From Flavihumibacter profundi (GTDB lineage Bacteria; Bacteroidota; Bacteroidia; Chitinophagales; Chitinophagaceae): 64,000 nucleotides of DNA. A model generated the notes under the pieces. It did no database searches and had not been told where the DNA came from. It worked only from the letters and a program-made list of their open reading frames with translations. The DNA lies in the NCBI RefSeq assembly GCF_020076305.1, contig NZ_JAIQXE010000002.1, positions 186,001 through 250,000 on the forward strand, given 5' to 3'. Within the stretch, counting starts at the first letter, position 1. Each line of letters opens with the position of its first letter. This document shows positions 8,626-18,073 of the stretch, one piece after another. A program made the translations under genes and the position numbers.

Positions 8626-10527
8626 ATGGCGGATACAAAAGAAATATTTCAGTTAAGAAAGGCAGGCCATCTGGAAGAAGCTTATACTAAAGCCCGGGTT
8701 GCTTATCAGGCCTCACCTGAAGATCCATGGGTAATTCGGGCAATTGCCTGGGTTTTGTATGACCTTTTGAAAAAGGCATTAAGTGAGGAAAATCAGGAAG
8801 TGGTAAGTGGCTATGTTAGAGAATTACAGTCATTAAACTTGCCTGCCGAAGATGAAGTGTTAATTCAAAGGGTAAAGGCCATGATTGAACAGGCAGATAA
8901 TGAACATCAAGTTTGGCACAAAGCCCGAAAATTGGCTGATGAAGGAAAGTTTAAAGAGTCGCTTCAGTTATTAAGATCAATTGGGCAATTTTTTATAAAT
9001 AATGCTACGTTTTCGAATTCTTACGGCTGGTGCCTTTTTCATTACCTCAAATATTTGATGGAAAATGAAAACACCAGTAAACAATCTATGCAAGGATTAT
9101 TAGAAGAGTATAAACAACTCAATATTTCCCGACCTTCACCTTTATCGAGCAGTATGCTGCGTTTGGCCCTTAAGCGAATAGATGAACCTGGCTTTTCGTT
9201 CCTTCGGTTTTTCGAGTGGCATGGTTTCGGGAATTTTACAGAAGAGGATTGGAATAGGTTTGAAAGGGAGGGTAAGGAATATCCTTCATTGGTTGAATCA
9301 GCCATACAGGCTGCGGGTAAACAGGTACTCCACCAGGGAGCCGAGAATGAGATCAGGCAATACCTGCCAGCGCTGGATGCTGCCCTTGCTCGTTTCAGTG
9401 ATAATGTTTGGATGAATTATTATAAAGCAAAACTCTTGTATAAAATAGGACAGGCCCCCGCTGCCATTGAATTCCTGAAGCCTGTGATCAAGAGTAAAAA
9501 ATCAGATTTTTGGTCCTGGGCATTAATGGGGGATATTTATAAAGAACATAATCCGGACCTAGCCATTTCTTTTTATTGCAAAGCGCTACTTTGCCCTGCA
9601 GAGGGTAAGTTCTTATTAAACATCAGGTATGCACTGGCAGGCTTGTTACAAGCTAAGGGAATATTTAACGAGGCCTGTACTGAGCTAAACCTGTACCTGG
9701 CCGAGAAAAATCTAAATGGCTCGGCTATACCGGTTGGGGTTAGCCAATGGCAATTACAAGATTGGTACAAAAATGCGAAACCACTTGAGCATAACCGCAA
9801 ATTTTATAATGAAAACAAGATTAGGGCCGAGGAAATATTGTTTCAGGATCTTCCCTGGAGCAAGGGCTGCGTTGGGGAAACCTATAATATGAAAGATGCC
9901 CCGCCAATTTCTAAAACGCAATTACATTTTATCAATAGCGGGAAGCTCCAGCAGGTAAGTGTAAAGGGTAGCGCATTCAGGTTATTAGGCAGGTTGAAAG
10001 AAGGTAGTCCTATTAATTTGAAAGCTGAACTTCATGAAGGGAAGTGGCGGGTTTTTATAATTGAAAAAAGGAATGAAGGCGATTTTTGGGATGTTTTCCC
10101 GAAAAATATAGGGGTTATTGATAATGTAAACCACCAAAAAGGGCTTGCGCATTTTATTATTGATAAAAACCTGGATGGTCTTATCAGCTTTTCTGGCAAT
10201 ATGGTACCCTTGGTTGAAGGTGATATAGTCAGATTGGTTTTATCAATCAGACAAAAAGGTAATGGAAGGGAAGTTGAAGTTAGAAATTGGGCTTTGTCCG
10301 AAGAACAACCAGATGCCAACGTTTTTAAATCTTTCAAAGGCCCTTTGCGGTTGATTGAAGGCCAGGCGATTGGATTTGTTGATGATATATTTGTCGACAG
10401 CCGGGTCTTGGCAAAAAGTGGACTGGTTGGCCAGGGAGGAAAAATGATCAGTGGCAAAGCCATTATTAATTATAACCTCAAAAAAAGAATTTGGGGTTGG
10501 AAAGCTTTATCTATTGATAATAGCTAA
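8626..10527 (+). CDS. TPR protein with two C-terminal cold-shock-like OB domains
   Basis: 633 residues. The first 390 or so are helical TPR-type repeats (for example RKAGHLEEAYTKARVAYQASPEDPWVIRAIAWVLYD in two halves, and WSWALMGDIYKEHNPDLAISFYCKALL), a protein-binding solenoid. Residues about 480-555 look like a cold-shock/OB fold (GVIDNVNHQKGLAHFIID, then LVEGDIVRLVL), and a second follows (GQAIGFVDDIFV to a terminal WGWKALSI). TPR plus OB proteins ending in a GWKA-like strand have been noted in NTP-dependent conflict systems by comparative genomics; I am not certain of the exact family. With the helicase three bases upstream it probably forms a nucleic-acid-binding helicase partner. No catalytic residues seen. 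Confidence 0.7.
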   Translation: MADTKEIFQLRKAGHLEEAYTKARVAYQASPEDPWVIRAIAWVLYDLLKKALSEENQEVVSGYVRELQSLNLPAEDEVLIQRVKAMIEQADNEHQVWHKARKLADEGKFKESLQLLRSIGQFFINNATFSNSYGWCLFHYLKYLMENENTSKQSMQGLLEEYKQLNISRPSPLSSSMLRLALKRIDEPGFSFLRFFEWHGFGNFTEEDWNRFEREGKEYPSLVESAIQAAGKQVLHQGAENEIRQYLPALDAALARFSDNVWMNYYKAKLLYKIGQAPAAIEFLKPVIKSKKSDFWSWALMGDIYKEHNPDLAISFYCKALLCPAEGKFLLNIRYALAGLLQAKGIFNEACTELNLYLAEKNLNGSAIPVGVSQWQLQDWYKNAKPLEHNRKFYNENKIRAEEILFQDLPWSKGCVGETYNMKDAPPISKTQLHFINSGKLQQVSVKGSAFRLLGRLKEGSPINLKAELHEGKWRVFIIEKRNEGDFWDVFPKNIGVIDNVNHQKGLAHFIIDKNLDGLISFSGNMVPLVEGDIVRLVLSIRQKGNGREVEVRNWALSEEQPDANVFKSFKGPLRLIEGQAIGFVDDIFVDSRVLAKSGLVGQGGKMISGKAIINYNLKKRIWGWKALSIDNS

Positions 10528-10640
10528 ACATTTGATAAATTGATAAGCAGTTTTTCGTTTATGGGTCCCTGGTACTCTGCAAATAGATTGCAGGATTCAA
10601 TTTTAATATTGAGATTTTTTACTCCTGAAATATAATTGTA

Positions 10641-11336
10641 ATGAATGTAAAAAAACTTCGGGTTTTAGTGGTGCGGTTTGACCAGCGGATGGAAGTCTGG
10701 CAGACACCCGCCTTCAGGGCTGCGATTATTGAAAAAGTGGGCAGGAAACATGTAGCATTTTCGCATCATGTTTCTGATGAGGAATTATTGTATCGGTATC
10801 CCCTCATTCAATATAAAACTATCCAAAACCAACCCGCTATTGTATGTCTTGGAGATGGGGTAGAAGAGATTCATAAGTTCTTCCAGAAGCAAAGCTGGAC
10901 AATTGAAATCGGGGAAGAGACGATGGATCTCAAAATTGAGAAACTGGACCTGAACAGTTTCACGCTAAATGTTTGGGAGAAGGAATTTACCTATACCATC
11001 CGTTCATGGATCGGATTGAATAGCAACAACCTGAAACAATTTAACAGCATGACAAACGAGTCAGATAAGTTGTCTTTCCTTGAAAGGATACTGATCGGCA
11101 ATATCCTGTCATTTGCAAAAGGAGTAGAATGGACTGTTGACAAGCCTATTAAAGTACATATCAGGAAGATCGATAACCAGCGAATGGTACCCTACAAGGA
11201 AAACCGCATGCTGAATTTTGACCTGGAATTTACGACGAATGTCTTCCTTCCTGCTTTTATCGGCCTGGGAAAGGGAAGCAGTCGTGGATTCGGAGTAATT
11301 AAACCTATAAGGACAATATCTTATGAGCATTCTTAA
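10641..11336 (+). CDS. cas6: CRISPR RNA endoribonuclease Cas6
   Basis: 231 residues with the two-RRM layout of Cas6. The C-terminal glycine-rich loop, FIGLGKGSSRGFGVIKP (about 207-224), is diagnostic. The N-terminal YRYPLIQYK (51-59) is typical of the Cas6b-like branch of Bacteroidota and Firmicutes. Two His (42-43) just before that segment are candidate catalytic residues. It should cut the array transcript within each repeat to leave the 8-nt ATTGAGAC tag on crRNAs. The gene follows a 113-bp AT-rich gap that may hold a promoter for the cas genes, and it overlaps cas10 by 14 bases. Confidence 0.85.
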   Translation: MNVKKLRVLVVRFDQRMEVWQTPAFRAAIIEKVGRKHVAFSHHVSDEELLYRYPLIQYKTIQNQPAIVCLGDGVEEIHKFFQKQSWTIEIGEETMDLKIEKLDLNSFTLNVWEKEFTYTIRSWIGLNSNNLKQFNSMTNESDKLSFLERILIGNILSFAKGVEWTVDKPIKVHIRKIDNQRMVPYKENRMLNFDLEFTTNVFLPAFIGLGKGSSRGFGVIKPIRTISYEHS

Positions 11337-13776
11337 CCCAAGTATTGCAGGTCTCGCCGGTCTTCTTTCTGACCTGGGCAAGTTATACCAGTTGGCAGAA
11401 AAAGGTCCGGCTGCATATGTTCCGGAAGACTGCCTGCAATGGACGCAAAAATTTGTTGAAGAAAACAAAGACCTCTTCGTTCGTTGGGGCTTTCCGTCGC
11501 AGCTTACCGCAGGCTTAACGCTAAAGGATCTTGTTTCATCATCTGCTTCTTCAGAAAAACCAGAACAGGCCTTATTGGCCATGGCAAGGCAATGGGCTAT
11601 TGGATCTGTTCAGGTTACTAGGTCGGGCATACCCCAATTGACGAGTGTATTTGCCAGGTTAAAAACCTCTGTTGGAGAAGGTAAGGGGGATGCCTTTTAC
11701 CCGGCCCGGCCTTTATCTATTGGTGATGCTGTTTTTCCTTGTACGCAAGAGGAAGCTATTCGTGCCAGTAACTATAAGGAATTGTGGCAGGGTTTTTTGT
11801 CAGAATTGAAGTGGATTAATTCCAGCGATCCTGAAGCAGCCGTATTTAGCCTGTTTCATTTGCTGAAAAAATATACCTCTTTCCTGCCTGCATTGCCAGC
11901 TGGAAATACTGAAATAAGTTCATTCGAAGCATCAAAGATAACCGCTTCATTGGCGCATTCGCTAATTACTTATTATGGTGCCCACCCGGAAATTTTGGAA
12001 CCTGATCCTGCCCAAAGTTGGAAGCTTAAGGCCGATTTTTACCCATTCCTTCTGGTATGTGGTGATATTTCCGGAATACAGGCTTTCCTTTATAATATCG
12101 CCAATAAGAGTGCTGCAAAAAGTTTAAAGGGCCGCTCTTTTTATATTCAGTTATTGGCGGATACAATTGCCCGTGAGCTAATGACAACATGCGGCGCGAA
12201 TATCTATTCTATAGTGTATACCGCAGGCGGTAAATTTTACCTGCTGTTGGCCAACACCACTGGTGTAAAAGATGCACTGGCAGCATACCAGGAAAAAATA
12301 GAAGAACGTTTGTGGGCGCAATTTGAAGGCCGCTTATCAGTGAATATTGCTCATATCGCCTTTACTTTTAATGGTGCTGGCCTGGTGTCAAATGATAAAC
12401 CTGGCGAAATTTTAACTGTAGGTGATTTGTGGAAAGAACTTGCAGAAAAGACCAGTCTGGCTAAACGTCAACGTTATCGCAAGTTGATGATCAACCAGTA
12501 TGAAAGCCTGTTTGAAGCGCATGGGACTGGCGGCAATACCAGGATATGCGCTATAACTGGTCAGGAACTGGAAGGATCCGAGGCGGTGATATTAGATGAG
12601 CCGGAAGTACAAAGTTCAGATGAGGCTACAACTTTCATTTCACGGATGGTGGATGAGCAGATTAAATTGGGCCGTCAGTTGGTTGGTGCAAGATCTATAG
12701 CTATTGCTAAAGAGCAGTTAGGGAAGGGTTTTAAGCCGGGGCTGACAAATAATTGGTTTATCAGTGAAAATATGTATAATTCCCCTGACGATGCTAAGGG
12801 TTGCATATCATATTCAATAGATTTCAATGATAAGCTAGATTTTCTTCCGGGCAACAATAGCAGTAATAATATTGGCTATGGTTTTCGTTTATATGGTGGC
12901 ATAAGGTCTGCAACAGTTAAGGGGATTAAAAGGGATGAACTAAAGACGTTTGAAGAATTGGCCACCATTGGTGAACAGCAGGATCGTTTGGGCGTGCTGC
13001 GTATGGACGTTGATAACCTGGGCCAATTATTTATGTCGGGGTTTCCTCCTGAGCGAAGAAGTTTTGCCGCCCTGGCGACATTATCTGCCGCTCTGGAACT
13101 CTTTTTCAGTGGTCATCTCAACGTAATCCGTAACATGGAGAAATACCGGGACAACGTTAATATCATTTATTCCGGGGGGGACGATGTGTTTGCTGTTGGA
13201 CATTGGAATCTTATATTGGATTTTGCTATTGAAACCAGGAATGCGTTCCGGCGATATGTTGCCGGTAGGGATGACCTGACCATATCAGGAGGCATTGCTA
13301 TAGTGAGACCTAAGTTTCCCATTGCCAAAGCAGCTGAACTGGCCGGTGAAGCAGAAGATGCCGCCAAAATGCACGTGATAAAAACCGGGGATATCACTTT
13401 TGAGAAAGATAGTATAAACCTTTTCGGAACATCTCTTAATTGTACGCAGGAATTACCATTTGTGCTGGCGTTTAGGGATGACCTGGTTTATTGGATCAGG
13501 GAAAAGAATTATGTTTCCAAAGGTCTATTGATGAAATTCTTTGAGTATTATGAACAATATAAACAAAATAAAATTCAATGGAGATGGCAGGCTGCATATG
13601 CCTTATCACGCTATGAAAAGCAAAGAGATGATATGGAGCACCGCCAGGTATTCGACTGGTTGAAAAAACTGGTCTTTACAGGTAATTACAGGAACCAGTA
13701 CAAAGGAATTTCATTTGAAGCAATTATAGTAGCCTGCCGCTGGGCTGAATTATTAATTAAAAAATCAAAATCATAA
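11323..13776 (+). CDS. cas10: Cas10/Csm1, cyclase site intact, HD nuclease site degenerate
   Basis: 817 residues, the large subunit of a type III-A effector. Palm 1 is recognised by CGDISGIQAFLYNIANKSA and LKGRSFYIQLLAD. Palm 2 has MDVDNLGQLF and the GGDD motif at 618-621, so cyclic oligoadenylate synthesis should be possible. The N-terminal HD domain is present in outline (GLLSDLGKLYQ at about 13-23), but the catalytic His is Ser, and the His pair and the later His of the domain (EISSFEASKITAS where the family has an Asp-His-Ser/Lys pattern) are missing. The zinc-ribbon is reduced to a single Cys (ICAITGQELEG). DNA cleavage by the HD site is therefore unlikely, and the complex is expected to act through second messengers. 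Confidence 0.92.
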   Translation: MSILNPSIAGLAGLLSDLGKLYQLAEKGPAAYVPEDCLQWTQKFVEENKDLFVRWGFPSQLTAGLTLKDLVSSSASSEKPEQALLAMARQWAIGSVQVTRSGIPQLTSVFARLKTSVGEGKGDAFYPARPLSIGDAVFPCTQEEAIRASNYKELWQGFLSELKWINSSDPEAAVFSLFHLLKKYTSFLPALPAGNTEISSFEASKITASLAHSLITYYGAHPEILEPDPAQSWKLKADFYPFLLVCGDISGIQAFLYNIANKSAAKSLKGRSFYIQLLADTIARELMTTCGANIYSIVYTAGGKFYLLLANTTGVKDALAAYQEKIEERLWAQFEGRLSVNIAHIAFTFNGAGLVSNDKPGEILTVGDLWKELAEKTSLAKRQRYRKLMINQYESLFEAHGTGGNTRICAITGQELEGSEAVILDEPEVQSSDEATTFISRMVDEQIKLGRQLVGARSIAIAKEQLGKGFKPGLTNNWFISENMYNSPDDAKGCISYSIDFNDKLDFLPGNNSSNNIGYGFRLYGGIRSATVKGIKRDELKTFEELATIGEQQDRLGVLRMDVDNLGQLFMSGFPPERRSFAALATLSAALELFFSGHLNVIRNMEKYRDNVNIIYSGGDDVFAVGHWNLILDFAIETRNAFRRYVAGRDDLTISGGIAIVRPKFPIAKAAELAGEAEDAAKMHVIKTGDITFEKDSINLFGTSLNCTQELPFVLAFRDDLVYWIREKNYVSKGLLMKFFEYYEQYKQNKIQWRWQAAYALSRYEKQRDDMEHRQVFDWLKKLVFTGNYRNQYKGISFEAIIVACRWAELLIKKSKS

Positions 13777-13781
13777 AAACT

Positions 13782-14177
13782 ATGCCAACAATGATCAATG
13801 CATCAGTCCTGGATACAGGTATTGATGAAAATATACTTAAACAATTGGAAGATTGGGGGCGATTCCTTGCTGAGAGGACCCCAGGCAGGTTAGAGATGAG
13901 TACAAGCCAGATCCGTCGTTTTTTTGGCGAGATAAAACGTATCCAGGCAGACTTTGAAAACAATGCTAAAGATGTGCTTTTGTTAGATCCAAAAATTGCC
14001 TATGCAGTTGGCCGTGCAAGTAGAGATGCAGGACAAAGGTCAGCTGCGATTGGGGAATTCTATAAAATGGTCAGCCCTCTAATTAGAAGTATACGGATGG
14101 ATAAAATGCGATATTCCCATTTTGTACACGTATGTGAGTCCATCGTAGCCTACCATAAAGTATATGGCGGTAAATAA
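13782..14177 (+). CDS. csm2: Csm2, small subunit of the type III-A complex
   Basis: 131 residues, all-helical, five bases after cas10. The conserved Csm2 core is visible: STSQIRRFFGEIKRIQ, then LLDPKIAYAVGRASRDAG, then MRYSHFVHVCESIVAYHKVYGGK at the C-terminus, which matches the family's KFVEAIVAYHKFYGG ending. Csm2 lines the crRNA-target duplex along the Csm3 backbone. Length is within the usual 120-150 range. The start ATG is preceded by an A-rich stretch and lies in the expected place for an operon member. Confidence 0.9.
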   Translation: MPTMINASVLDTGIDENILKQLEDWGRFLAERTPGRLEMSTSQIRRFFGEIKRIQADFENNAKDVLLLDPKIAYAVGRASRDAGQRSAAIGEFYKMVSPLIRSIRMDKMRYSHFVHVCESIVAYHKVYGGK

Positions 14178-14201
14178 TAAATAATAAAGAAAATATCAAA
14201 T

Positions 14202-14870
14202 ATGCAACTCTATAAGAAGATCATCATTACTGGTGAATTAGAATTGATCACCGGCTTACACATCGGCGACAGTAAAGAAAACGTGGATATAGGCGGGGTG
14301 GATAGTCCTGTAGTCAGGAGAAAAGACAACAATCAACCATATATACCAGGCAGTTCTATAAAGGGCAAGATGCGGTCTTTACTGGACATTTCCCATGGGC
14401 AATCAGATACTACTAAAAATCCACAGCATCCGATTGGACAACTTTTTGGTTCTCTGGGAATAAATAACCAGGAAGATGGCCGGCCAAGTCGCCTAATTGT
14501 TCGGGATGCTTATTTGATGAAAGAAAGTGCAGAAAGCCTGGGTAACAGTGAGTTTACTGATATGCCGTACACCGAGGTAAAATTCGAGAATACTATTAAC
14601 CGTATTTCTGGTAAGGCAGATCATCCCCGTCAGTTTGAAAGGGTACCTGCTGGCGCTAAGTTCAATGTAGAATTTGTGATCAACGTTATAGCCAATCAAC
14701 CTGAAGACGCTGCCCGGTTAGAGAAACAATACATGGATATGTTCTATGCTGGTATCCGGCTTTTAGAAGATGATTATCTGGGTGGAAGTGGCAGCCGCGG
14801 CTATGGCCAGGTAAAGTTTTCATTTCAGGATCCTATTAATAAAACAGCTGAATCTTACATCAATGGCTGA
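14202..14870 (+). CDS. csm3: Csm3, backbone and target-RNA nuclease
   Basis: 222 residues, a RAMP protein. Recognisable parts are TGLHIGDS (17-24), the catalytic loop GGVDSPVVR with Asp34 equivalent to the known RNase Asp33 of the Streptococcus protein, YIPGSSIKGKMRSLLD, the TEVKFENTINRISGKADHPRQFERVP finger, and the C-terminal glycine loop LLEDDYLGGSGSRGYGQVKF. The Asp is retained, so the complex should still slice bound target RNA at 6-nt steps and thereby switch Cas10 signalling off. It overlaps csm4 by eight bases. Confidence 0.95.
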   Translation: MQLYKKIIITGELELITGLHIGDSKENVDIGGVDSPVVRRKDNNQPYIPGSSIKGKMRSLLDISHGQSDTTKNPQHPIGQLFGSLGINNQEDGRPSRLIVRDAYLMKESAESLGNSEFTDMPYTEVKFENTINRISGKADHPRQFERVPAGAKFNVEFVINVIANQPEDAARLEKQYMDMFYAGIRLLEDDYLGGSGSRGYGQVKFSFQDPINKTAESYING

Positions 14871-15888
14871 GTTAAAATTTTCTTGCTTTCGCCTGCTTTT
14901 CCATACACCTTTGCATATAGGGAATGAACGTTCCGATTATGCGAGTGGCAGTGCATTTTTGTCCAATGACGCCTTAATGGCGGCTATTTATTTTGCCTGG
15001 GCAAGGTTGGGACATCCGGAATGGATACCTGGGAATACAACTGAAGCGATACCCTTCGCCATCAGTAGTTTATTCCCTTTTGCTGGTAGCGAAAAACAAA
15101 AGACGGTTTATTTTTTCCCTCGTCCATTAGTAAAAGTTGACCAGGAAGGAAATCCTTTGTCAACCAGTTTAAGAAAACGAATTAAGAAAGTAAAATGGGT
15201 AGACCTGTCAATACTGGAAGGACTTTTAAATCAACAGCCGGGTGATGTTATTGACGAACATTTGAATGGTCAGTTTCAGTCTGCTTGCCCGATGGGGCAG
15301 AAACAAATCCTTACTAGCCAGGTAGTGCCTCGGTCAAGAGTAAGCAGGACAGGCGAGGAAGATACTGCCATTTTCTATACGGAACGTTTTTTCTTTAGGG
15401 CCGATTCCGGCTTGTTCTTCCTGTTTCATTCGTCAGAACTAATTTGGAAAGACCGGATACAAGCAGCCTTAAATTTACTGGCTGAGGAAGGATTGGGGAC
15501 AGATCGAAATGTGGGTAATGGAAAATTCAGTTGGGACAAGCAGGAGAACTTTACCGTAAAGGTTCCTGAGTCAACAGCCTATCAGGTAAACCTGGGCTTA
15601 TATTGCCCGGAAAATGCAGGAGAGTTATCGCTTGCACTCGAGGGCCCATCAGTAGGTTATGATTGGGTAAAACGGGGCGGCTGGTTAAGCGAACCCTATG
15701 GGACCTTGCGTAAAAGAAGTATATATATGATCAGGGAAGGAAGTTGCCTGGCTATTAAATCAAATGATGCTTATACGCCTGTAATATTGGGCAAACAGGT
15801 TGATGTTCGTCCTAATGAGGTTCATCCACCAGTGGGCCATCCTGTTTGGCGTAATGGGCGAACGCTTTTTTTGCCATGTAAACAATAA
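14863..15888 (+). CDS. csm4: Csm4, crRNA 5'-tag binding subunit
   Basis: 341 residues, Cas5-like RAMP. The N-terminus FRLLFHTPLHIGNERSDY and LSNDALMAAIYFAWARLG are typical, as is the phrase SSLFPFAGSEKQKTVYFFPRPL. A glycine-rich loop LLAEEGLGTDRNVGNGKFSW and the C-terminal GGWLSEPYGTLRKRSIYMIREGS complete the family pattern. Csm4 sits next to Cas10 and holds the 8-nt repeat-derived handle. The start is inside the end of csm3, as is common in csm operons. Confidence 0.92.
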   Translation: MAELKFSCFRLLFHTPLHIGNERSDYASGSAFLSNDALMAAIYFAWARLGHPEWIPGNTTEAIPFAISSLFPFAGSEKQKTVYFFPRPLVKVDQEGNPLSTSLRKRIKKVKWVDLSILEGLLNQQPGDVIDEHLNGQFQSACPMGQKQILTSQVVPRSRVSRTGEEDTAIFYTERFFFRADSGLFFLFHSSELIWKDRIQAALNLLAEEGLGTDRNVGNGKFSWDKQENFTVKVPESTAYQVNLGLYCPENAGELSLALEGPSVGYDWVKRGGWLSEPYGTLRKRSIYMIREGSCLAIKSNDAYTPVILGKQVDVRPNEVHPPVGHPVWRNGRTLFLPCKQ

Positions 15889-15898
15889 TTAAAACATC

Positions 15899-17008
15899 AT
15901 GACACACCAGGTAGAATTGGAGGTTTTAACGCCCGTTCATGTAGGAATGGGGACTGAAAAAACACTCATAAAGGGGTTGGATTTTATTTACAAGGGCAGA
16001 AATTTTTATGTTTTTAACTCAGGAAAGATTCTTGAGCAACTGGAGCAAAAAGACCTTGCAAGTGTAAGCAGCTTCTTATCGGGTGGGGACTTTGATGGGT
16101 TCACAACTTTCCTGGAAAGGAAAAGGCTATTGGAAGGAGCAAGCATACTATATTCCAGTTATTCTGAGTATGGAAATACAAATGAGGTCCGTACTACATT
16201 CAGGAATGGCGCGGGAAAATATTTGATTCCCGGATCGTCTATAAAAGGGGTTATACGTGGAATATTGGCCAGCCATTTATGGGAAGGAAGAACAGCTGAT
16301 ATACAGTTAAATACTTTAATGGGGAATATTGATAATAACCTGATGCGGTTTTTGCAGGTGACAGACTGTATGATTGACACGCAACCTATGATCTTCCCGG
16401 TGAAAATATTTTCGGCAGATCATGATAGGGGCAGCAGAGAAAATTATGGCGCCTGGAAACATAATAGAAATGGGGGCCATGCTGAGAACTTTTCACAAGA
16501 TGGCTTTGTAACTTATTTTGAAATGCTCCCTGATGAAATGAGTGGCCATGCCACCAAGGGAAGTTTTCGGATCAACTGGGGCGGAGCGGAATATATACGG
16601 AGGAATAATAATAGTGTGCCAAACATCAACCTATTCGAAGAGGTCGGTGGGGTTAATTGGCTGATAAAAACTATTAAGAAGCATTCAGCAAATTTTTTAG
16701 AAAGGGAATTGGATTTTTTTGAGGCTTACAGAAATGAAAGGCTGGATGACTCATTTTTCCAGGAATTGGAGTGGTTGTTAGAACAAAATGAAGCAGACGA
16801 AAACTCCTGCATTATAAGAATTGGCGGAAATGTTGGCTGGCATAGCATAACCGGTGATTGGAAATTTTCTGACAGCCATATTAATGCAGTGGAAATACAT
16901 CGTGGAAGAGGTCCTGTTGAATATAAAACCAGGAAACTTGGCTTTCAAAAAGATGATATAGGCCTTCGGTTTTTTCTACCCGGTTATGTAAAGCTAAAAG
17001 TAATATAA
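15899..17008 (+). CDS. csm5: Csm5, head subunit of the type III-A complex
   Basis: 369 residues. N-terminal VELEVLTPVHVGMGTEKTL and YLIPGSSIKGVIRGILASHLW mark it as a Cas7-like RAMP of the Csm5 type, and the C-terminal KLGFQKDDIGLRFFLPGYVKLKV is characteristic. Csm5 caps the 3' end of the crRNA and recruits host nucleases for crRNA trimming. It begins ten bases after csm4. Its TAA is followed in the same frame by the cas1 coding frame without another stop, so rare readthrough could in principle yield a Csm5-Cas1 fusion; I regard that as incidental. Confidence 0.9.
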   Translation: MTHQVELEVLTPVHVGMGTEKTLIKGLDFIYKGRNFYVFNSGKILEQLEQKDLASVSSFLSGGDFDGFTTFLERKRLLEGASILYSSYSEYGNTNEVRTTFRNGAGKYLIPGSSIKGVIRGILASHLWEGRTADIQLNTLMGNIDNNLMRFLQVTDCMIDTQPMIFPVKIFSADHDRGSRENYGAWKHNRNGGHAENFSQDGFVTYFEMLPDEMSGHATKGSFRINWGGAEYIRRNNNSVPNINLFEEVGGVNWLIKTIKKHSANFLERELDFFEAYRNERLDDSFFQELEWLLEQNEADENSCIIRIGGNVGWHSITGDWKFSDSHINAVEIHRGRGPVEYKTRKLGFQKDDIGLRFFLPGYVKLKVI

Positions 17009-17047
17009 CGGTCACTTGATCGTTATGTTAATGCTAAATCTGCCAAG

Positions 17048-18049
17048 TTGGAAATTATCGTTCAAAAACGTGGCGCTAAAATCAGCCTGATAAATGGCAT
17101 GCTCCTGATTTCTCATGAAGATGATGAGCACAAAATCCCTATTTCAAAAATAACAAGCCTGCATTTATCAAAAGGTTGCCTGGTGAGCACAGATGCCCTG
17201 ATTCTGGCCATGGAAGAGGGTATTGATGTGTTGTTCGTCACGGGTAGGGGAAAGGCTATTGGGCGCCTGTGGAACAGTAAATTTGGTAGTATTAGTACAA
17301 TCCGAAAGAATCAATTTGCATTTGTCCAAAGTGAAGCAGCAAAAACCTGGGTGCAGGAAGTGTTGAGGAAGAAACTCAGCAACCAGCAGGCTTTGCTGAT
17401 TACTCTTTATCGGGTTGATCGAAGTACTGATGAACTGATTGATGAATCAGTTGCATTTTTAGAAAAGTACAAAGAAAAAATTGCAGCCTGGAAAGACGGC
17501 ACCCTGGGTGAATTATCAGATAAGTGGCGTGGCTGGGAAGGCGCATGCGGAAAGAAATACTTCGCCTGTATAAACTGCCATTTGCCCGACATTTACAGGT
17601 TTGAAAAGCGGAGCCAGCACCCGGCCAGGGATATGTTCAATGCACTCCTGAACTATGCATATGGTATGTTATATGGCAAGATCGAAGGAGCCCTGATTAA
17701 AGCCGGTATAGATCCTTTTATTGGTATTATGCACAGGAATGAATACAATAAACCGGTGTTGTCCTACGATATTATTGAAGTATTCAGGTATTGGGCTGAT
17801 TTTGTAGTTACAAACCTCTGTATGCAGCAGGTAATTTTTCCGGATATGTTCCGGGTGGAAGGTGACGAGTGGTTGTTGTCCGACCCGGGGAAGCGTATTC
17901 TTATACAGTCTTTGAAGGATTATCTTGACGAGTTGGTTGATTGGGAGTGTTTATCCAGGAGCAGGGAAACCCATTTGGATTTGTATTGCCAGAAGTTTGC
18001 AACAAGCCTGAAAAATTTTGAAGAGTCTTTAGACAATCAGGTGCAATAA
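17048..18049 (+). CDS. cas1: Cas1 integrase
   Basis: 333 residues from a TTG start; the frame is open back to the csm5 stop but contains no ATG, and TTG places the family's first strand (EIIVQKRGAKISLINGMLLI) at the N-terminus. The metal-binding residues are visible as Glu213 (GKIEGALIKAG), His229 (FIGIMHRNEY) and Asp241 (LSYDIIEVFR). With Cas2 it should integrate new spacers at the leader end of the array 1.6 kb downstream. The non-ATG start and 39-nt gap after csm5 could lower its expression relative to the interference genes. No reverse transcriptase is fused to it. Confidence 0.93.
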   Translation: MEIIVQKRGAKISLINGMLLISHEDDEHKIPISKITSLHLSKGCLVSTDALILAMEEGIDVLFVTGRGKAIGRLWNSKFGSISTIRKNQFAFVQSEAAKTWVQEVLRKKLSNQQALLITLYRVDRSTDELIDESVAFLEKYKEKIAAWKDGTLGELSDKWRGWEGACGKKYFACINCHLPDIYRFEKRSQHPARDMFNALLNYAYGMLYGKIEGALIKAGIDPFIGIMHRNEYNKPVLSYDIIEVFRYWADFVVTNLCMQQVIFPDMFRVEGDEWLLSDPGKRILIQSLKDYLDELVDWECLSRSRETHLDLYCQKFATSLKNFEESLDNQVQ

Positions 18050-18073
18050 TATTCCTTAATTAAATCTGATCCC

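Noticed and set aside
17009-17047. Possible Csm5-Cas1 readthrough fusion, since cas1 is in frame after the csm5 TAA
   Set aside because: Cas1 has a normal N-terminus from TTG 17048 and there is no sign of a recoding signal.
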